DNA of 64,000 bases from Pannonibacter tanglangensis (lineage in GTDB: Bacteria; Pseudomonadota; Alphaproteobacteria; Rhizobiales; Stappiaceae). This document shows positions 25,900 through 34,731 of this stretch, piece after piece (position 1 is the first letter of the stretch; each line of letters starts with the position of its first letter). Location: NCBI RefSeq assembly GCF_009915685.1, contig NZ_JAABLP010000004.1, one strand, 5' to 3'. Both the position numbers and the translations under genes were made by a program. The notes under the pieces were generated by a model. The model worked only from the letters and a program-made list of their open reading frames with translations. It made no database searches and had not been told where the DNA came from.

Positions 25900-28116
25900 A
25901 TGGCTTCGCACCGCGCGACGACTGCTCCGACCGTAACGCTCGACATCACCGGCATGACCTGCGGCGGCTGCGCTGCCCGCCTGCAGCGCACGCTGGCGGC
26001 CGCAGACGGGGTGAGCGGAGCAACGGTCAACCTGGCGCTCGAGCGCGCGACCATCACGCTGCGCCGTCAGATGTCCCCTGCACCGCTGATCGAGCTGGTG
26101 GAAAAGGCCGGCTTCCAGGCCCGCCTGCATGACGCGCCGGGCAAGGCCGCGCGCGAGGACCGGGAACGCGTCGAAGCGGCCCAGCGCGCGGACGAACGCA
26201 GGACCCTGCTGCTGCTGGTGCTCGCCGCCCTGCTGACCCTGCCGCTGGTGGTACCGATGGTGCTGATGCCCTTCGGGCTGCACTGGATGCCGTCGCCGCT
26301 TGTCCAGTTGCTCCTCGCCACGCCCGTGCAGGTCCTTGTCGGTGCCCGGTTCTACCGGGGCGCCGCGCGGGCCCTGGCGAGCGGAGGCGCCAACATGGAC
26401 GTGCTCGTGGCCCTCGGCACCTCGGCCGCCTTCGGCTACAGCCTCTACCGCGTCTTCGTGCCGGGCGGCGCAGGTCACCTCTACTTCGAGGCCTCGGCCG
26501 TCATCCTGACGCTGGTCCTCATGGGCAAGCTGCTGGAGGTGCGCGCCAAGCGCTCGACCTCGGCAGCCGTGCGGGCCCTGGCGGCGCTGCGGCCCGAGAC
26601 GGCCAACCGCATGGTCGGCGAGGACGTGGAGACGGTGCCCCTGGCCGACCTGCGGCTCGGCGACCGCGTGCTGGTCCGCCCGGGCGAACGCGTGCCGGTG
26701 GACGGCACCATCCTGGCCGGCACCAGCGAACTGGACGAGGCGCTGATCACCGGCGAGAGCCTGCCCGTGACCCGGACCGTGGGCGACTGGGCCACCGCCG
26801 GCACCGTCAACGGGTCCGGCGCGCTGCAGCTGGATGTCGGCGCGCTGGGCGAGGACACGATGCTTGCCCGCATCATCCGCCTCGTCGAAGGCGCACAGGC
26901 CTCCCGCGCGCCCGTGCAGAAGCTGGTCGACCAGGTCTCGGCGATCTTCGTCCCGGTCGTGCTGCTGCTTGCCGCCCTCACCTTCGCAGGCTGGTGGGCG
27001 ATGGCCGGCGATGTCGATGCGGCACTGTCGAGCGCGGTCGCCGTGCTGGTCATCGCCTGCCCCTGCGCGCTCGGTCTTGCCACGCCGACCGCCCTCGTTG
27101 CCGGCACCGGGGCTGCCGCCCGCGCCGGGATCCTCATCCGCGACATCGAGGCGCTGGAAGTGGCGCATCGGCTGAAGGTGGTGGCCTTCGACAAGACCGG
27201 CACCCTGACCGAGGGGAGACCGGTGGTGACCGACATCGTCGCCTTCGACAAGGACAGCAACCGCCTGCTCTCGGTGGCCGCTTCCGCCCAGCTCGCGAGC
27301 GAACACCCGCTGGCCCATGCCATGGTCGCCGCGGCGCGCGCGCGCAACCTGCCGCTGGCGGCGCCGAAGGAGTTTGAGGCCGTGCCGGGCCAGGGTCTGG
27401 TTGCGGTGATCGGCGGCCACGCCCTCGCCATCGGCAACGAGGCCCTGATGGACCAGCTCAGGATCGACCGGTTCACCGCAGACCAGCTGCGACGCACCTT
27501 CGAGGCGGATGGCAAGACCAGCGTGATCGTCGCACTGGACGGCCGCGCCGTCGGGGTCATCGCCATGGCCGACGAGCTGCGTCCGACCGCCAGGGGGGCG
27601 CTGGACGCGCTGAAGGCCCAGGGCATCCGCACCGCAATGGTGACCGGCGACACGGAGGCCGTTGCCCGGACGGTCGCCGCCCGGCTCGGCCTCGATGACG
27701 TGCGCGCAAGCGTCCGCCCCGAAGGCAAGGCCGCGGCGATCGCAAGCCTGCGCGAGGCGGCCGGCGGCCCGGTGGCGATGGTTGGCGACGGCGTCAACGA
27801 TGCACCGGCCCTGGCCGCTGCCGACATCGGCATCGCCATGGGATCGGGCGCGGACGTGGCCATGGAGGCGGCCGGCATCACGCTCATGCGCTCCGATCCG
27901 CTGATGGTGGCGGAGGCGATCTCGGTCTCGCGCGCGACCTTCGCCAAGATCCGGCAGAACCTGTTCTGGGCCTTTGCCTACAATGTCATCGGCATTCCGC
28001 TGGCCGCCTTCGGGCTGCTCTCACCGGCGCTGGCCGGCGCGGCGATGGCGCTGAGCTCGGTCTCGGTCGTCACCAACGCCAGCCTGCTGCGACGCTGGCG
28101 CCCCGGTGCGGGCTGA
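25900..28116 (+). CDS. copA: Copper-exporting P1B-type ATPase
   Basis: The 738-residue ATPase pumps Cu(I) out of the cytoplasm. One heavy-metal-binding domain lies at about residues 10-75 (GMTCGGC). Eight membrane segments follow, with the transport motif CPC (AVLVIACPCALGLATPT, about residue 387) and NxxG/MxxxS-type residues in the last helices (YNVIG, MALSSVSV), which specify Cu(I). The phosphorylation site is DKTGTLTEG (about 430), the hinge is GDGVNDAPAL, and the actuator TGES is at about 286. GTG or ATG alternatives nearby are not needed. A CueR-type promoter precedes it. Confidence 0.95.
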   Translation: MASHRATTAPTVTLDITGMTCGGCAARLQRTLAAADGVSGATVNLALERATITLRRQMSPAPLIELVEKAGFQARLHDAPGKAAREDRERVEAAQRADERRTLLLLVLAALLTLPLVVPMVLMPFGLHWMPSPLVQLLLATPVQVLVGARFYRGAARALASGGANMDVLVALGTSAAFGYSLYRVFVPGGAGHLYFEASAVILTLVLMGKLLEVRAKRSTSAAVRALAALRPETANRMVGEDVETVPLADLRLGDRVLVRPGERVPVDGTILAGTSELDEALITGESLPVTRTVGDWATAGTVNGSGALQLDVGALGEDTMLARIIRLVEGAQASRAPVQKLVDQVSAIFVPVVLLLAALTFAGWWAMAGDVDAALSSAVAVLVIACPCALGLATPTALVAGTGAAARAGILIRDIEALEVAHRLKVVAFDKTGTLTEGRPVVTDIVAFDKDSNRLLSVAASAQLASEHPLAHAMVAAARARNLPLAAPKEFEAVPGQGLVAVIGGHALAIGNEALMDQLRIDRFTADQLRRTFEADGKTSVIVALDGRAVGVIAMADELRPTARGALDALKAQGIRTAMVTGDTEAVARTVAARLGLDDVRASVRPEGKAAAIASLREAAGGPVAMVGDGVNDAPALAAADIGIAMGSGADVAMEAAGITLMRSDPLMVAEAISVSRATFAKIRQNLFWAFAYNVIGIPLAAFGLLSPALAGAAMALSSVSVVTNASLLRRWRPGAG

Positions 28117-28230
28117 CGGGGCTGTGCAGGCGTTGAAGGACAGATGTGCGACACTGCGCCTTGACCGGCCCCGCCGGCGGTAGTCTGCTCCGGAGACGGA
28201 CAGGTTGCGACGCGCGTGTTGGGAGGCACC

Positions 28231-29850
28231 ATGCAGGATCTGGGCACGTGGGACTACATCATCGTCGGCGCCGGATCGGCCGGCTGCGTGCTGGCCAACC
28301 GGCTGTCCGCCGATCCGGACGTGAAGGTCCTGCTGCTGGAAGCCGGCGGACGCGACAGCTACCACTGGATCCACATCCCGGTCGGCTATCTCTACTGCAT
28401 GGGCAACCCGCGCACCGACTGGTGCTTCCGGACCGCAGCCGAGCCGGGGCTGAACGGCCGGTCGCTCAACTATCCGCGCGGCAAGGTTCTGGGCGGCTGC
28501 TCCTCGATCAACGGCATGATCTACATGCGCGGTCAGGCCCGCGACTATGACGGCTGGCGCCAGCTCGGCCTGACCGGCTGGGGCTGGGACGACGTGCTGC
28601 CGCATTTCCGCGCCTCCGAGGACCACTATGCGCTGGACGACGACCTGCACGGACAGGGCGGCGGCCTGCGCGTCGAACCGCAGCGCCTGTCCTGGGCCGT
28701 GCTGGACGCCTTCCGCGAGGCCTGTGCCGAAACCGGCATCCCGAAGGTCGACGACTTCAACCGCGGCGACAATTTCGGGGCGTCCTACTTCCAGGTGAAC
28801 CAGAAGCGCGGCATCCGCTGGAACACCGCCAAGGGCTTCCTGCGCCCGGCGATGAAGCGCCCGAACCTGCGCGTGCTCACCGGGGCCGAGGTGCAGTCGC
28901 TGGAGATGTCAGGCCGGCAGGTCACCGGCGTGACGCTGCGGCTGAAGGGGCAGCCCGCACGGGCCCAGGCGGCCGGGGAGGTCATCCTGGCGGCCGGCGC
29001 GATCAAGTCGCCGCATCTCCTGGAGCTGTCGGGCATCGGCAACCCGGACGTGCTGGACCGAATCGGCGTCGAGGTGCGGCACGAAAGCCCGGAGGTCGGG
29101 GAAAACCTGCAGGACCATCTGCAGCTGCGCACGATCTTCAAGGTCGAAGGGGCGGTGACGCTCAACCAGATGGCCGGTTCGCTGGCGGGCAAGGCGAGGA
29201 TCGCGCTGGAATATGCCCTGCGGCGCTCCGGACCCATGTCGATGGCGCCAAGCCAGCTCGGCGTCTTCGCGCGGTCCGACCCCTCCTTCGAGACGGCCAA
29301 CATCGAGTATCACGTCCAGCCCTTGTCGCTGGACCGGTTCGGCGAGCCGCTGCATTCCTTCCCGGCGATCACCGCCAGCGTCTGCAACCTGCGCCCGGAC
29401 AGCCGCGGCCACGTCCACGCCCTGAACCGGGACCCGGCCGACCAGCCGGAAATCCGCCCGAACTATCTCTCCGCCCAGTCGGACCGGAAGGTGGCGGCCG
29501 ACAGCATCCGCCTGACCCGGCGGATCATGCAGGCCCCGGCCATGGCCCGCTACCGGCCGAGCGAGCATCTGCCCGGCGCCCGGATCGAGACCGACGAGGA
29601 TCTGGTGCGTGCGGCCGGCGACATCGGCACCACCATCTTCCACCCCACCAGCACGTGTCGCATGGGGGCGGACGAGCGGGCGGTGGTGGACGAGCGGCTG
29701 CGGCTGCGCGGTCTTGCGGGGCTCAGGGTGATCGACGCCTCGGTCATGCCGACCATCACCTCCGGCAACACGAACGCCCCGACGGTGATGATCGCCGACA
29801 AGGGCGCGGCCATGATCCGCGAGGACCGCCGCAGCGCCCGGCGGGCGTGA
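28231..29850 (+). CDS. GMC-family FAD-dependent oxidoreductase (choline/alcohol dehydrogenase type)
   Basis: The 539-residue flavoprotein starts with the FAD-binding motif YIIVGAGSAGCVLANRLS and has the GMC signatures YPRGKVLGGCSSINGMIYMRG (about residue 80) and GAIKSPHLLELSGIG (about residue 255). The active-site histidine is in TIFHPTSTCRMG, with an asparagine in SGNTNAPTVMIADKGA near the end. It oxidises an alcohol using FAD, with the substrate unknown. ATG 28231 follows a GGGAGG ribosome site; a GTG 15 bases upstream is an alternative. It is followed by a TRAP binding-protein gene 81 bases downstream. Confidence 0.9.
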   Translation: MQDLGTWDYIIVGAGSAGCVLANRLSADPDVKVLLLEAGGRDSYHWIHIPVGYLYCMGNPRTDWCFRTAAEPGLNGRSLNYPRGKVLGGCSSINGMIYMRGQARDYDGWRQLGLTGWGWDDVLPHFRASEDHYALDDDLHGQGGGLRVEPQRLSWAVLDAFREACAETGIPKVDDFNRGDNFGASYFQVNQKRGIRWNTAKGFLRPAMKRPNLRVLTGAEVQSLEMSGRQVTGVTLRLKGQPARAQAAGEVILAAGAIKSPHLLELSGIGNPDVLDRIGVEVRHESPEVGENLQDHLQLRTIFKVEGAVTLNQMAGSLAGKARIALEYALRRSGPMSMAPSQLGVFARSDPSFETANIEYHVQPLSLDRFGEPLHSFPAITASVCNLRPDSRGHVHALNRDPADQPEIRPNYLSAQSDRKVAADSIRLTRRIMQAPAMARYRPSEHLPGARIETDEDLVRAAGDIGTTIFHPTSTCRMGADERAVVDERLRLRGLAGLRVIDASVMPTITSGNTNAPTVMIADKGAAMIREDRRSARRA

Positions 29851-29931
29851 CGCCGCGCCACCGCCGGCTTATCCGGACCTTAACGAAACCGCGCCGATAG
29901 TGCCGGCGTTCGGGAATCGGGGAAGGCACGG

Positions 29932-30963
29932 ATGATGGCAGACCTGTCTTGGCGGACATGGGCAAGGCGGATGGCACTGGCTGCAACGGCGGCCGGCATG
30001 CTGTTCGCTGCCCCGGCCCATGCCGACCCCTGCCAGAGCGGGGAGACGGTCATCCGCTTCAGCCATGTGGTCACGCCGGCCGGCAATCCGAAGGGCGACG
30101 CGGCGGCGCGTCTGGCCGCGCGCATCAACGCGGAGATGGACGGTCGGGCCTGCATGCAGGTCTTTGCCAATGCGCAGCTGTTCGACGACGACGCGGTCAT
30201 GGAGGCGCTGCTGCTGGGCAGGGTCGAACTGGCCGCCCCGTCGCTGGCCAAGCTGGAAGCCTACACGCTGAAGTATCGGCTCTTCGACCTGCCCTTCCTG
30301 TTCAAGGACGCCGCCGCCGTCGACCGCTTTCTCGGCAGCGAGGCCGGCGGCACCCTGCTTGGCGCCATGCGGGACCTCGGCTTCCGTGGCCTCGCCTACT
30401 GGAACTCGGGCCTCAAGCAATTCTCCGCCAACCGCCCCCTGCTGCTGCCGGCCGACGCGGCCGGACTGAAGTTCCGGATCCAGCCGTCGGACGTGGCGGA
30501 GGCGATGATCTCGGCACTTGGCGGAACGGCGCTGCGGTTGCCCTTCCGCGAGACCCGCGATGCCCTCGCCTCCGGCCAGGTGGACGGGCAGGAGAACACC
30601 TGGTCCAACATCTACACGCAGCGTTTCTTCGCCGCGCAGGACGGCATCACGGAGACCAATCACCAGCTTCTGGCCTATCTGCTCGTCACCTCGGAGAGCT
30701 GGCTGAACAGCCTGCCCGGCGCAACCCGCGACCAGTTCCTGGCCATCGTCGCCGAGGTGAGTGCCGAGGCGAATGCCAGCGTCCAGCGCATCGAGCGGGA
30801 AAACAGGGACCGCATCGTCGCAGCCGGCGTCCCGATCCGCGCGCTGACGAGCGAGCAGCGGCAGGTCTGGGTGGAAGCCATGCGGCCGGTCTGGGAGCGC
30901 TTTGAGGGCGACATCGGCCGGGAGCTGATCGACGCGGCCCTCGACGCCAACCGGGAGCGCTGA
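29932..30963 (+). CDS. dctP: TRAP transporter substrate-binding protein (DctP)
   Basis: The 343-residue exported protein has a signal peptide (MALAATAAGMLFAAPAHA) and the DctP fold: VIRFSHVVTPAGNPKGDAA at the mature N-terminus and LKFRIQPSDVAEAMISALGG around residue 180. The latter carries the arginine that pairs with the ligand carboxylate. QVDGQENTWSNIYTQRFF is also characteristic. No TRAP permease gene adjoins. The only pair in the window is dctQ-dctM, 16 kb to the left and on the other strand, so they may form one split system. The ligand is probably an organic acid. Confidence 0.9.
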   Translation: MMADLSWRTWARRMALAATAAGMLFAAPAHADPCQSGETVIRFSHVVTPAGNPKGDAAARLAARINAEMDGRACMQVFANAQLFDDDAVMEALLLGRVELAAPSLAKLEAYTLKYRLFDLPFLFKDAAAVDRFLGSEAGGTLLGAMRDLGFRGLAYWNSGLKQFSANRPLLLPADAAGLKFRIQPSDVAEAMISALGGTALRLPFRETRDALASGQVDGQENTWSNIYTQRFFAAQDGITETNHQLLAYLLVTSESWLNSLPGATRDQFLAIVAEVSAEANASVQRIERENRDRIVAAGVPIRALTSEQRQVWVEAMRPVWERFEGDIGRELIDAALDANRER

Positions 30964-31320
30964 TCGGCACCACGGCTCGGGCCCGAAGGGGCCGGCCAGA
31001 CTGCTGCCGAACTTCGGAGTTTCGTCAGTTTGCCGTCATTCCGGACAAGGTGAGCGTTCCGCGAACCGCAGATCCGGAATCCAGCATGTCTGTGCGAGCG
31101 CCAGCGAGCCCATTACCAAGTCACCTCGATACGACTTGCGACCTGCTGGTTTGTCGCGCTTCGCGCGGCTGATATCTGGATCCCGGGTCAGGCCCGGGAC
31201 AGGCCCCGGCTCGGCGCTTCGCTGACGCTCAGCTGGGCCGGGATGACCGTGAGTAGGTTTGCCAGCAGTCTGCCGGCCCGAAGGGGCCGGCGTTTCAGGA
31301 CAGGTCCTGAGGGCTGCGTC
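30964..31320. other. Convergent intergenic region filled by the dispersed repeat
   Basis: This 357-base gap lies between dctP and the SCP2 gene, which converge. It is almost entirely made of repeat copy C and the two 17-base hairpin direct repeats that flank it. I see nothing else in it. Confidence 0.7.
30980..31291. mobile_element. MITE-like dispersed repeat copy C beside hairpin direct repeats
   Basis: The core (about 31022-31263) matches copies A and B at 12 kb. Outside it, CAGACTGCTG at 30997-31006 and CAGCAGTCTG at 31263-31272 are exact inverted repeats. Just beyond those, GGCCCGAAGGGGCCGGC is repeated exactly at 30980-30996 and 31275-31291. The copy also carries an extra block (gggtcaggcccgggacaggc) absent from copy B. 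There is no transposase gene, so any movement would depend on an enzyme encoded elsewhere. Confidence 0.65.
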
Positions 31321-31602
31321 TCAGAGAACGCTGCTGAGCTTCATGGCGACGCCCATGGCGCCCGCCACCTTGATCTTGCCGGACATGAAGGCCATCGTCG
31401 GGTTCAGCTCGCCCGCCAGCAGCTCGCCGAGATTGTCGGCAGAGATGGTGATGGTGCAGTCGGCGTCCTTGTCCTCGTTGGTGACGGTGGAGCCTTCCAT
31501 GAAGATGACGCCGGCGTCGCCCAGATCGAACTTCACGCTGTCATCAATGCCGCCACCGGCCACCTTGCCCCGCACGGCTTCCGTCAGTTGTTCCAGCGTC
31601 AT
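31321..31602 (-). CDS. SCP2 sterol-binding-domain protein
   Basis: This 93-residue protein is a stand-alone SCP2 domain, with DSVKFDLGDAGVIFMEG and the C-terminal MAFMSGKIKVAGAMGVAMKLSSVL segment. The domain forms a hydrophobic pocket for acyl-CoA or other lipids. In proteobacteria such small proteins are widespread but poorly characterised. It is monocistronic, and a start-proximal GGGAGATGAG provides the ribosome site. Confidence 0.88.
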   Translation of the reverse strand: MTLEQLTEAVRGKVAGGGIDDSVKFDLGDAGVIFMEGSTVTNEDKDADCTITISADNLGELLAGELNPTMAFMSGKIKVAGAMGVAMKLSSVL

Positions 31603-31732
31603 GTCTCATCTCCCGATTGCCCGGCGCCTCTCGCCGGTTTGCACGGACCCAAGCATACCCTTTACGTAATCGTCAAGTCTGCTTTGGGCGTCGCGGACAG
31701 TTTAGCGAGGATGTGTAAGAAGGGGATTACCA

Positions 31733-31880
31733 GGGCACAGAGGGGGGCACAGAGGGGGCCACCGCAGGAGGACACGGCGGAGGGAGCCCCGCAGGGACAG
31801 GCCGGACCCGGCACCGGATGGCGGTGCCGGGTCCGATGCCAGGTCTGGGGCCAGGTCAGGGGCCAGGTCTGGGGCCGGTC
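31733..31880. repeat. Short tandem repeats after the sugar-acid dehydratase gene
   Basis: A 12-base unit gccaggtctggg occurs three times at 31838-31873, followed by a partial copy that reaches the dehydratase stop codon. A second small repeat, gggcacagagg, occurs twice near 31733-31756. The rest of the 276-base gap to the SCP2 gene shows nothing recognisable. Confidence 0.7.
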
Positions 31881-33678
31881 AATGGTTGTGACGCGGCAGC
31901 CCCTTGCTGTTCGCCACATCCTGATAGGCCACGGCCGGCTTCAGCACCATGCCCGCGTCGAACTGGGCGATCATGCTGCGCTGGATCTCCTGCCAGGGCG
32001 TCTGGCTGGGCGCATAGGGGAAGCCGCCCCTGGCCAGCAGGTCGGCCTTGCGCCGCGCCAGCTCCTCGTCGGACACCAGCATGTTGGCCGTGCCCTTGCG
32101 CAGGTCGATGCGGACCCGGTCACCGGTCTGGATCAAGGCCAGGCCACCCATGGCGGCGGCCTCCGGCGCGGCGTTGAGGATTGACGGGGAGCCGGACGTG
32201 CCGGACTGGCGGCCATCGCCGATGCAGGGCAACGCCGTGATGCCACGCTTGATGAGGGCTGCCGGCGGCTGCATGTTGACCACTTCCGCCCCGCCCGGAT
32301 AGCCGATCGGGCCCGTGCCCCGGATGAAGAGCATGCAGTGCTCGTCGATCTCGAGTGCCGGATCGTCGATGCGGTGGTGGTAGTCCTCCGGCCCCTCGAA
32401 CACGATGGCGCGGCCCTCGAAGGCCTCCGGATCATCCGGGTTGGAGAGATAGCGGTCGCGGAATTCCTTCGAGATCACGCTGGTCTTCATGATCGCGCTG
32501 TCGAAGAGATTGCCCTTCAGGTTGATGAAGCCCGCCTTCTCCTTCATCGGCCTGTCGAAGCTGCGGATCACGTCCGGCAGGTCGGTGGTGACATGAGCGC
32601 AATTCTCGCCGATGGAGCGACCGTTGGCGGTCAGCGCATCGGGATGCGGCAGCTTGCCGTTGCGCATCAGCTCGGCAACAACGGCCGGCACGCCGCCGGC
32701 ATGGTGATAGTCCTCGCCGAGATAGGCGCCGGCGGGCTGCAGGTTGACGAGCAGCGGCACGTCATAGCCGATGGCCTGCCAGTCGTCATTGGCGAGCGGC
32801 ACGCCGAGATGCGCGGCGATGGCGTTGAGATGGATCGGCGCGTTGGTGGAGCCGCCAATGGCCGAGTTGACGACGATGGCGTTCTCGAAGGCCTTGCGGG
32901 TCATGATGTCGGAGGGCTTGAGGTCCTCCCAGACCATGTCGACGATGCGCCGGCCGGTCTCGTAGGCGATCTGGCCGCGCTCGCGGTAGGGGGCGGGAAT
33001 GGCGGCCGAGCCGGGCAGCTGCATCCCGAGCGCCTCGGCGAGCGAGTTCATCGTCGTGGCCGTGCCCATGGTGTTGCAATAGCCGACGGAGGGCGCGGAC
33101 GAGGCGACCAGATCCATGAACCCGTCATAGTCGATCTCGCCGGCGGCAAGCTGCTGGCGTGCCTTCCAGACGATGGTGCCGGAGCCGGTGCGCTCGCCCT
33201 TGTGCCAGCCGTTGAGCATCGGGCCGACCGACAGGGCGATGGCCGGGATGTTGACGGTCGCCGCGGCCATCAGGCAGGCCGGGGTGGTCTTGTCGCAGCC
33301 GATGGTCAGCACGACACCGTCGATGGGATAGCCGTAGAGCAGCTCGACGAGGCCAAGATAGGCGAGGTTGCGGTCGAGCGTGGCGGTCGGACGCTTGCCG
33401 GTCTCCTGGATCGGATGGACCGGAAACTCGAAGCAGATGCCGCCGGCCGCGACGATGCCCTCGCGCACGCGCTTGGCGAGCTCGAGATGATGCCGGTTGC
33501 AGGGCGACAGGTCCGAGCCCGTCTGGGCGATGCCGATGATCGGCTTGCCGGACTGCAGCTCAGCGCGGGTGATGCCGAAATTCAGATAGCGCTCGATGTA
33601 GAGCGCGGTCATGCCCGGGTCGGCCGGATTGTCGAACCAGGCGCTGGAGCGCAGGGGGCGGCGCTTGCCGTCAGTCAT
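31879..33678 (-). CDS. IlvD/Edd-family sugar-acid dehydratase (xylonate/arabinonate type)
   Basis: The 599-residue enzyme belongs to the Fe-S-dependent dehydratases. SAWFDNPADPGMTALY, GKPIIGIAQTGSDLSPCN (cluster cysteine, about residue 60), TIGCDKTTPAC (about 128) and the C-terminus LPRHNH agree with sugar-acid dehydratases such as Caulobacter XylD rather than branched-chain IlvD. It would convert a pentonate such as xylonate or arabinonate to its 2-keto-3-deoxy form. It follows a GntR-family regulator on the same strand 66 bases away. No sugar dehydrogenase or later enzyme of that route is adjacent, so the exact acid is inferred. Confidence 0.85.
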   Translation of the reverse strand: MTDGKRRPLRSSAWFDNPADPGMTALYIERYLNFGITRAELQSGKPIIGIAQTGSDLSPCNRHHLELAKRVREGIVAAGGICFEFPVHPIQETGKRPTATLDRNLAYLGLVELLYGYPIDGVVLTIGCDKTTPACLMAAATVNIPAIALSVGPMLNGWHKGERTGSGTIVWKARQQLAAGEIDYDGFMDLVASSAPSVGYCNTMGTATTMNSLAEALGMQLPGSAAIPAPYRERGQIAYETGRRIVDMVWEDLKPSDIMTRKAFENAIVVNSAIGGSTNAPIHLNAIAAHLGVPLANDDWQAIGYDVPLLVNLQPAGAYLGEDYHHAGGVPAVVAELMRNGKLPHPDALTANGRSIGENCAHVTTDLPDVIRSFDRPMKEKAGFINLKGNLFDSAIMKTSVISKEFRDRYLSNPDDPEAFEGRAIVFEGPEDYHHRIDDPALEIDEHCMLFIRGTGPIGYPGGAEVVNMQPPAALIKRGITALPCIGDGRQSGTSGSPSILNAAPEAAAMGGLALIQTGDRVRIDLRKGTANMLVSDEELARRKADLLARGGFPYAPSQTPWQEIQRSMIAQFDAGMVLKPAVAYQDVANSKGLPRHNH

Positions 33679-33744
33679 CTCGTGTCTCCCTCATGATTGC
33701 CCGGACAGGTGCATTGGCCGGGCAGGATTGGCGAATGCGCGGGG

Positions 33745-34572
33745 TCAGGACGGCGGGGCCGTCCCGCGTTGCAGGGCGGTGGCGATGTCACGGGCCCCGA
33801 GATCCAGGATGTGGCCGGAGGCAAGGCGGGCGGCGGCGGCATCGCGCAGGCGCAGCGCCTCCACGAGCGCGCCATGGGCGGCAATGGCCTCGCCCGGCAG
33901 CTCGGCCACCGCATTGGAGGCCCGCAGCGCATGGCGCATGGCCGCCTCGATCAGGCCGGCAAACTGCATGAACACGCGGTTGCGGCTGGCCTTGAGCAAG
34001 GCAACATGAAAGGCGACATCGGCATGGGTGAACCGGTCGACATCGCCTTGCGCCGCCCGCATGGCCTCGAAGGCCTGCTCAACCTCGGCCAGGTCCTGCA
34101 GGGTGGCGCGGCTGGCCGCAAGGCTGGCGGCCTCGGGCTCGATCACCCGCCGCGCCTCGAGCACGCCTGTCAGCAGATCGGCGTCGAGGAGATGCGGCCC
34201 GACCCAGTCGAGCACCTGCGGATCGAGGATGTTCCAGGCCTCGCGCGGCGCAACCTGCGTGCCGACGCGGGAGCGGATGATGACAAGCCCCTTGGATTCC
34301 AGCGTCTTCAGCGCCTCGCGGATGACGGTGCGGCTGACACCATGGGCAAGGCACAGCTCGTTCTCGGTCGGCAGCGTCTCTCCTGGCCGGTGCAGGCCGC
34401 GGCAGATGTCCCCGGCAAGGGCCCGGGTGACGTTGCGCTGCACGCGCGGGCGCCGGACCCCGTCAGAGCCCCCCGTCGTCCCACCCGGGGAGGCGGGAGC
34501 GGATGCCGGCAACGGCTCTGACGTCGGCTGCGGGGCAGCCGCAAGAGGCGGAACGGCCGGTCGGGTCGGCAA
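33745..34572 (-). CDS. GntR-family (FadR/FCD) transcriptional regulator
   Basis: The predicted 275-residue protein has an N-terminal winged helix (LHRPGETLPTENELC, then VSRTVIREALKTLESKGLVIIRSRVGTQV) and a C-terminal all-helical FCD ligand domain with metal-site residues (DVAFHVALLKAS and AAHGALVEALR). It probably represses the sugar-acid dehydratase gene downstream in response to a sugar acid. The start is uncertain: I use TTG 34572 because GGAG lies seven bases before it. A further in-frame TTG at 34668 would sit in the T run of the upstream terminator. The first 45 residues are proline/alanine-rich, so the true start could be later still. Confidence 0.78.
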   Translation of the reverse strand: MPTRPAVPPLAAAPQPTSEPLPASAPASPGGTTGGSDGVRRPRVQRNVTRALAGDICRGLHRPGETLPTENELCLAHGVSRTVIREALKTLESKGLVIIRSRVGTQVAPREAWNILDPQVLDWVGPHLLDADLLTGVLEARRVIEPEAASLAASRATLQDLAEVEQAFEAMRAAQGDVDRFTHADVAFHVALLKASRNRVFMQFAGLIEAAMRHALRASNAVAELPGEAIAAHGALVEALRLRDAAAARLASGHILDLGARDIATALQRGTAPPS

Positions 34573-34621
34573 GGGCAGGCTCCGGATCAGGTTGAGGCCG
34601 CGATCATAGCGGCAATCGCAT

Positions 34622-34653
34622 TCATCATACAAGAGATGGCAACAGTATGATGA
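34622..34653 (-). promoter_or_regulatory. Candidate operator of the gntR-dehydratase operon
   Basis: TCATCATAC at 34622-34630 and GTATGATGA at 34645-34653 are perfect 9-base inverted arms separated by 14 bases, about 50-80 bases upstream of the chosen gntR start. The arrangement suits autoregulation by the FCD regulator. Confidence 0.6.
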
Positions 34654-34666
34654 TTGGGATCGGGCC

Positions 34667-34698
34667 AAAAAAATCCCGCCGTGCGCGGCACGGCGGGA
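34667..34698 (-). terminator. Intrinsic terminator of the DUF533/TerB gene
   Basis: On the minus strand a perfect 10-pair stem (TCCCGCCGTG/CACGGCGGGA) with loop of five is followed by seven T residues. It lies 34 bases past the stop at 34732. Confidence 0.9.
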
Positions 34699-34731
34699 CG
34701 GTCGGTCGGTCGGGCGGACGGGCGGCAGGTC

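Noticed and set aside
34573..34668. TTG at 34668 as the gntR start
   Set aside because: It lies in the T run of the preceding terminator and would place the operator-like dyad inside the gene.
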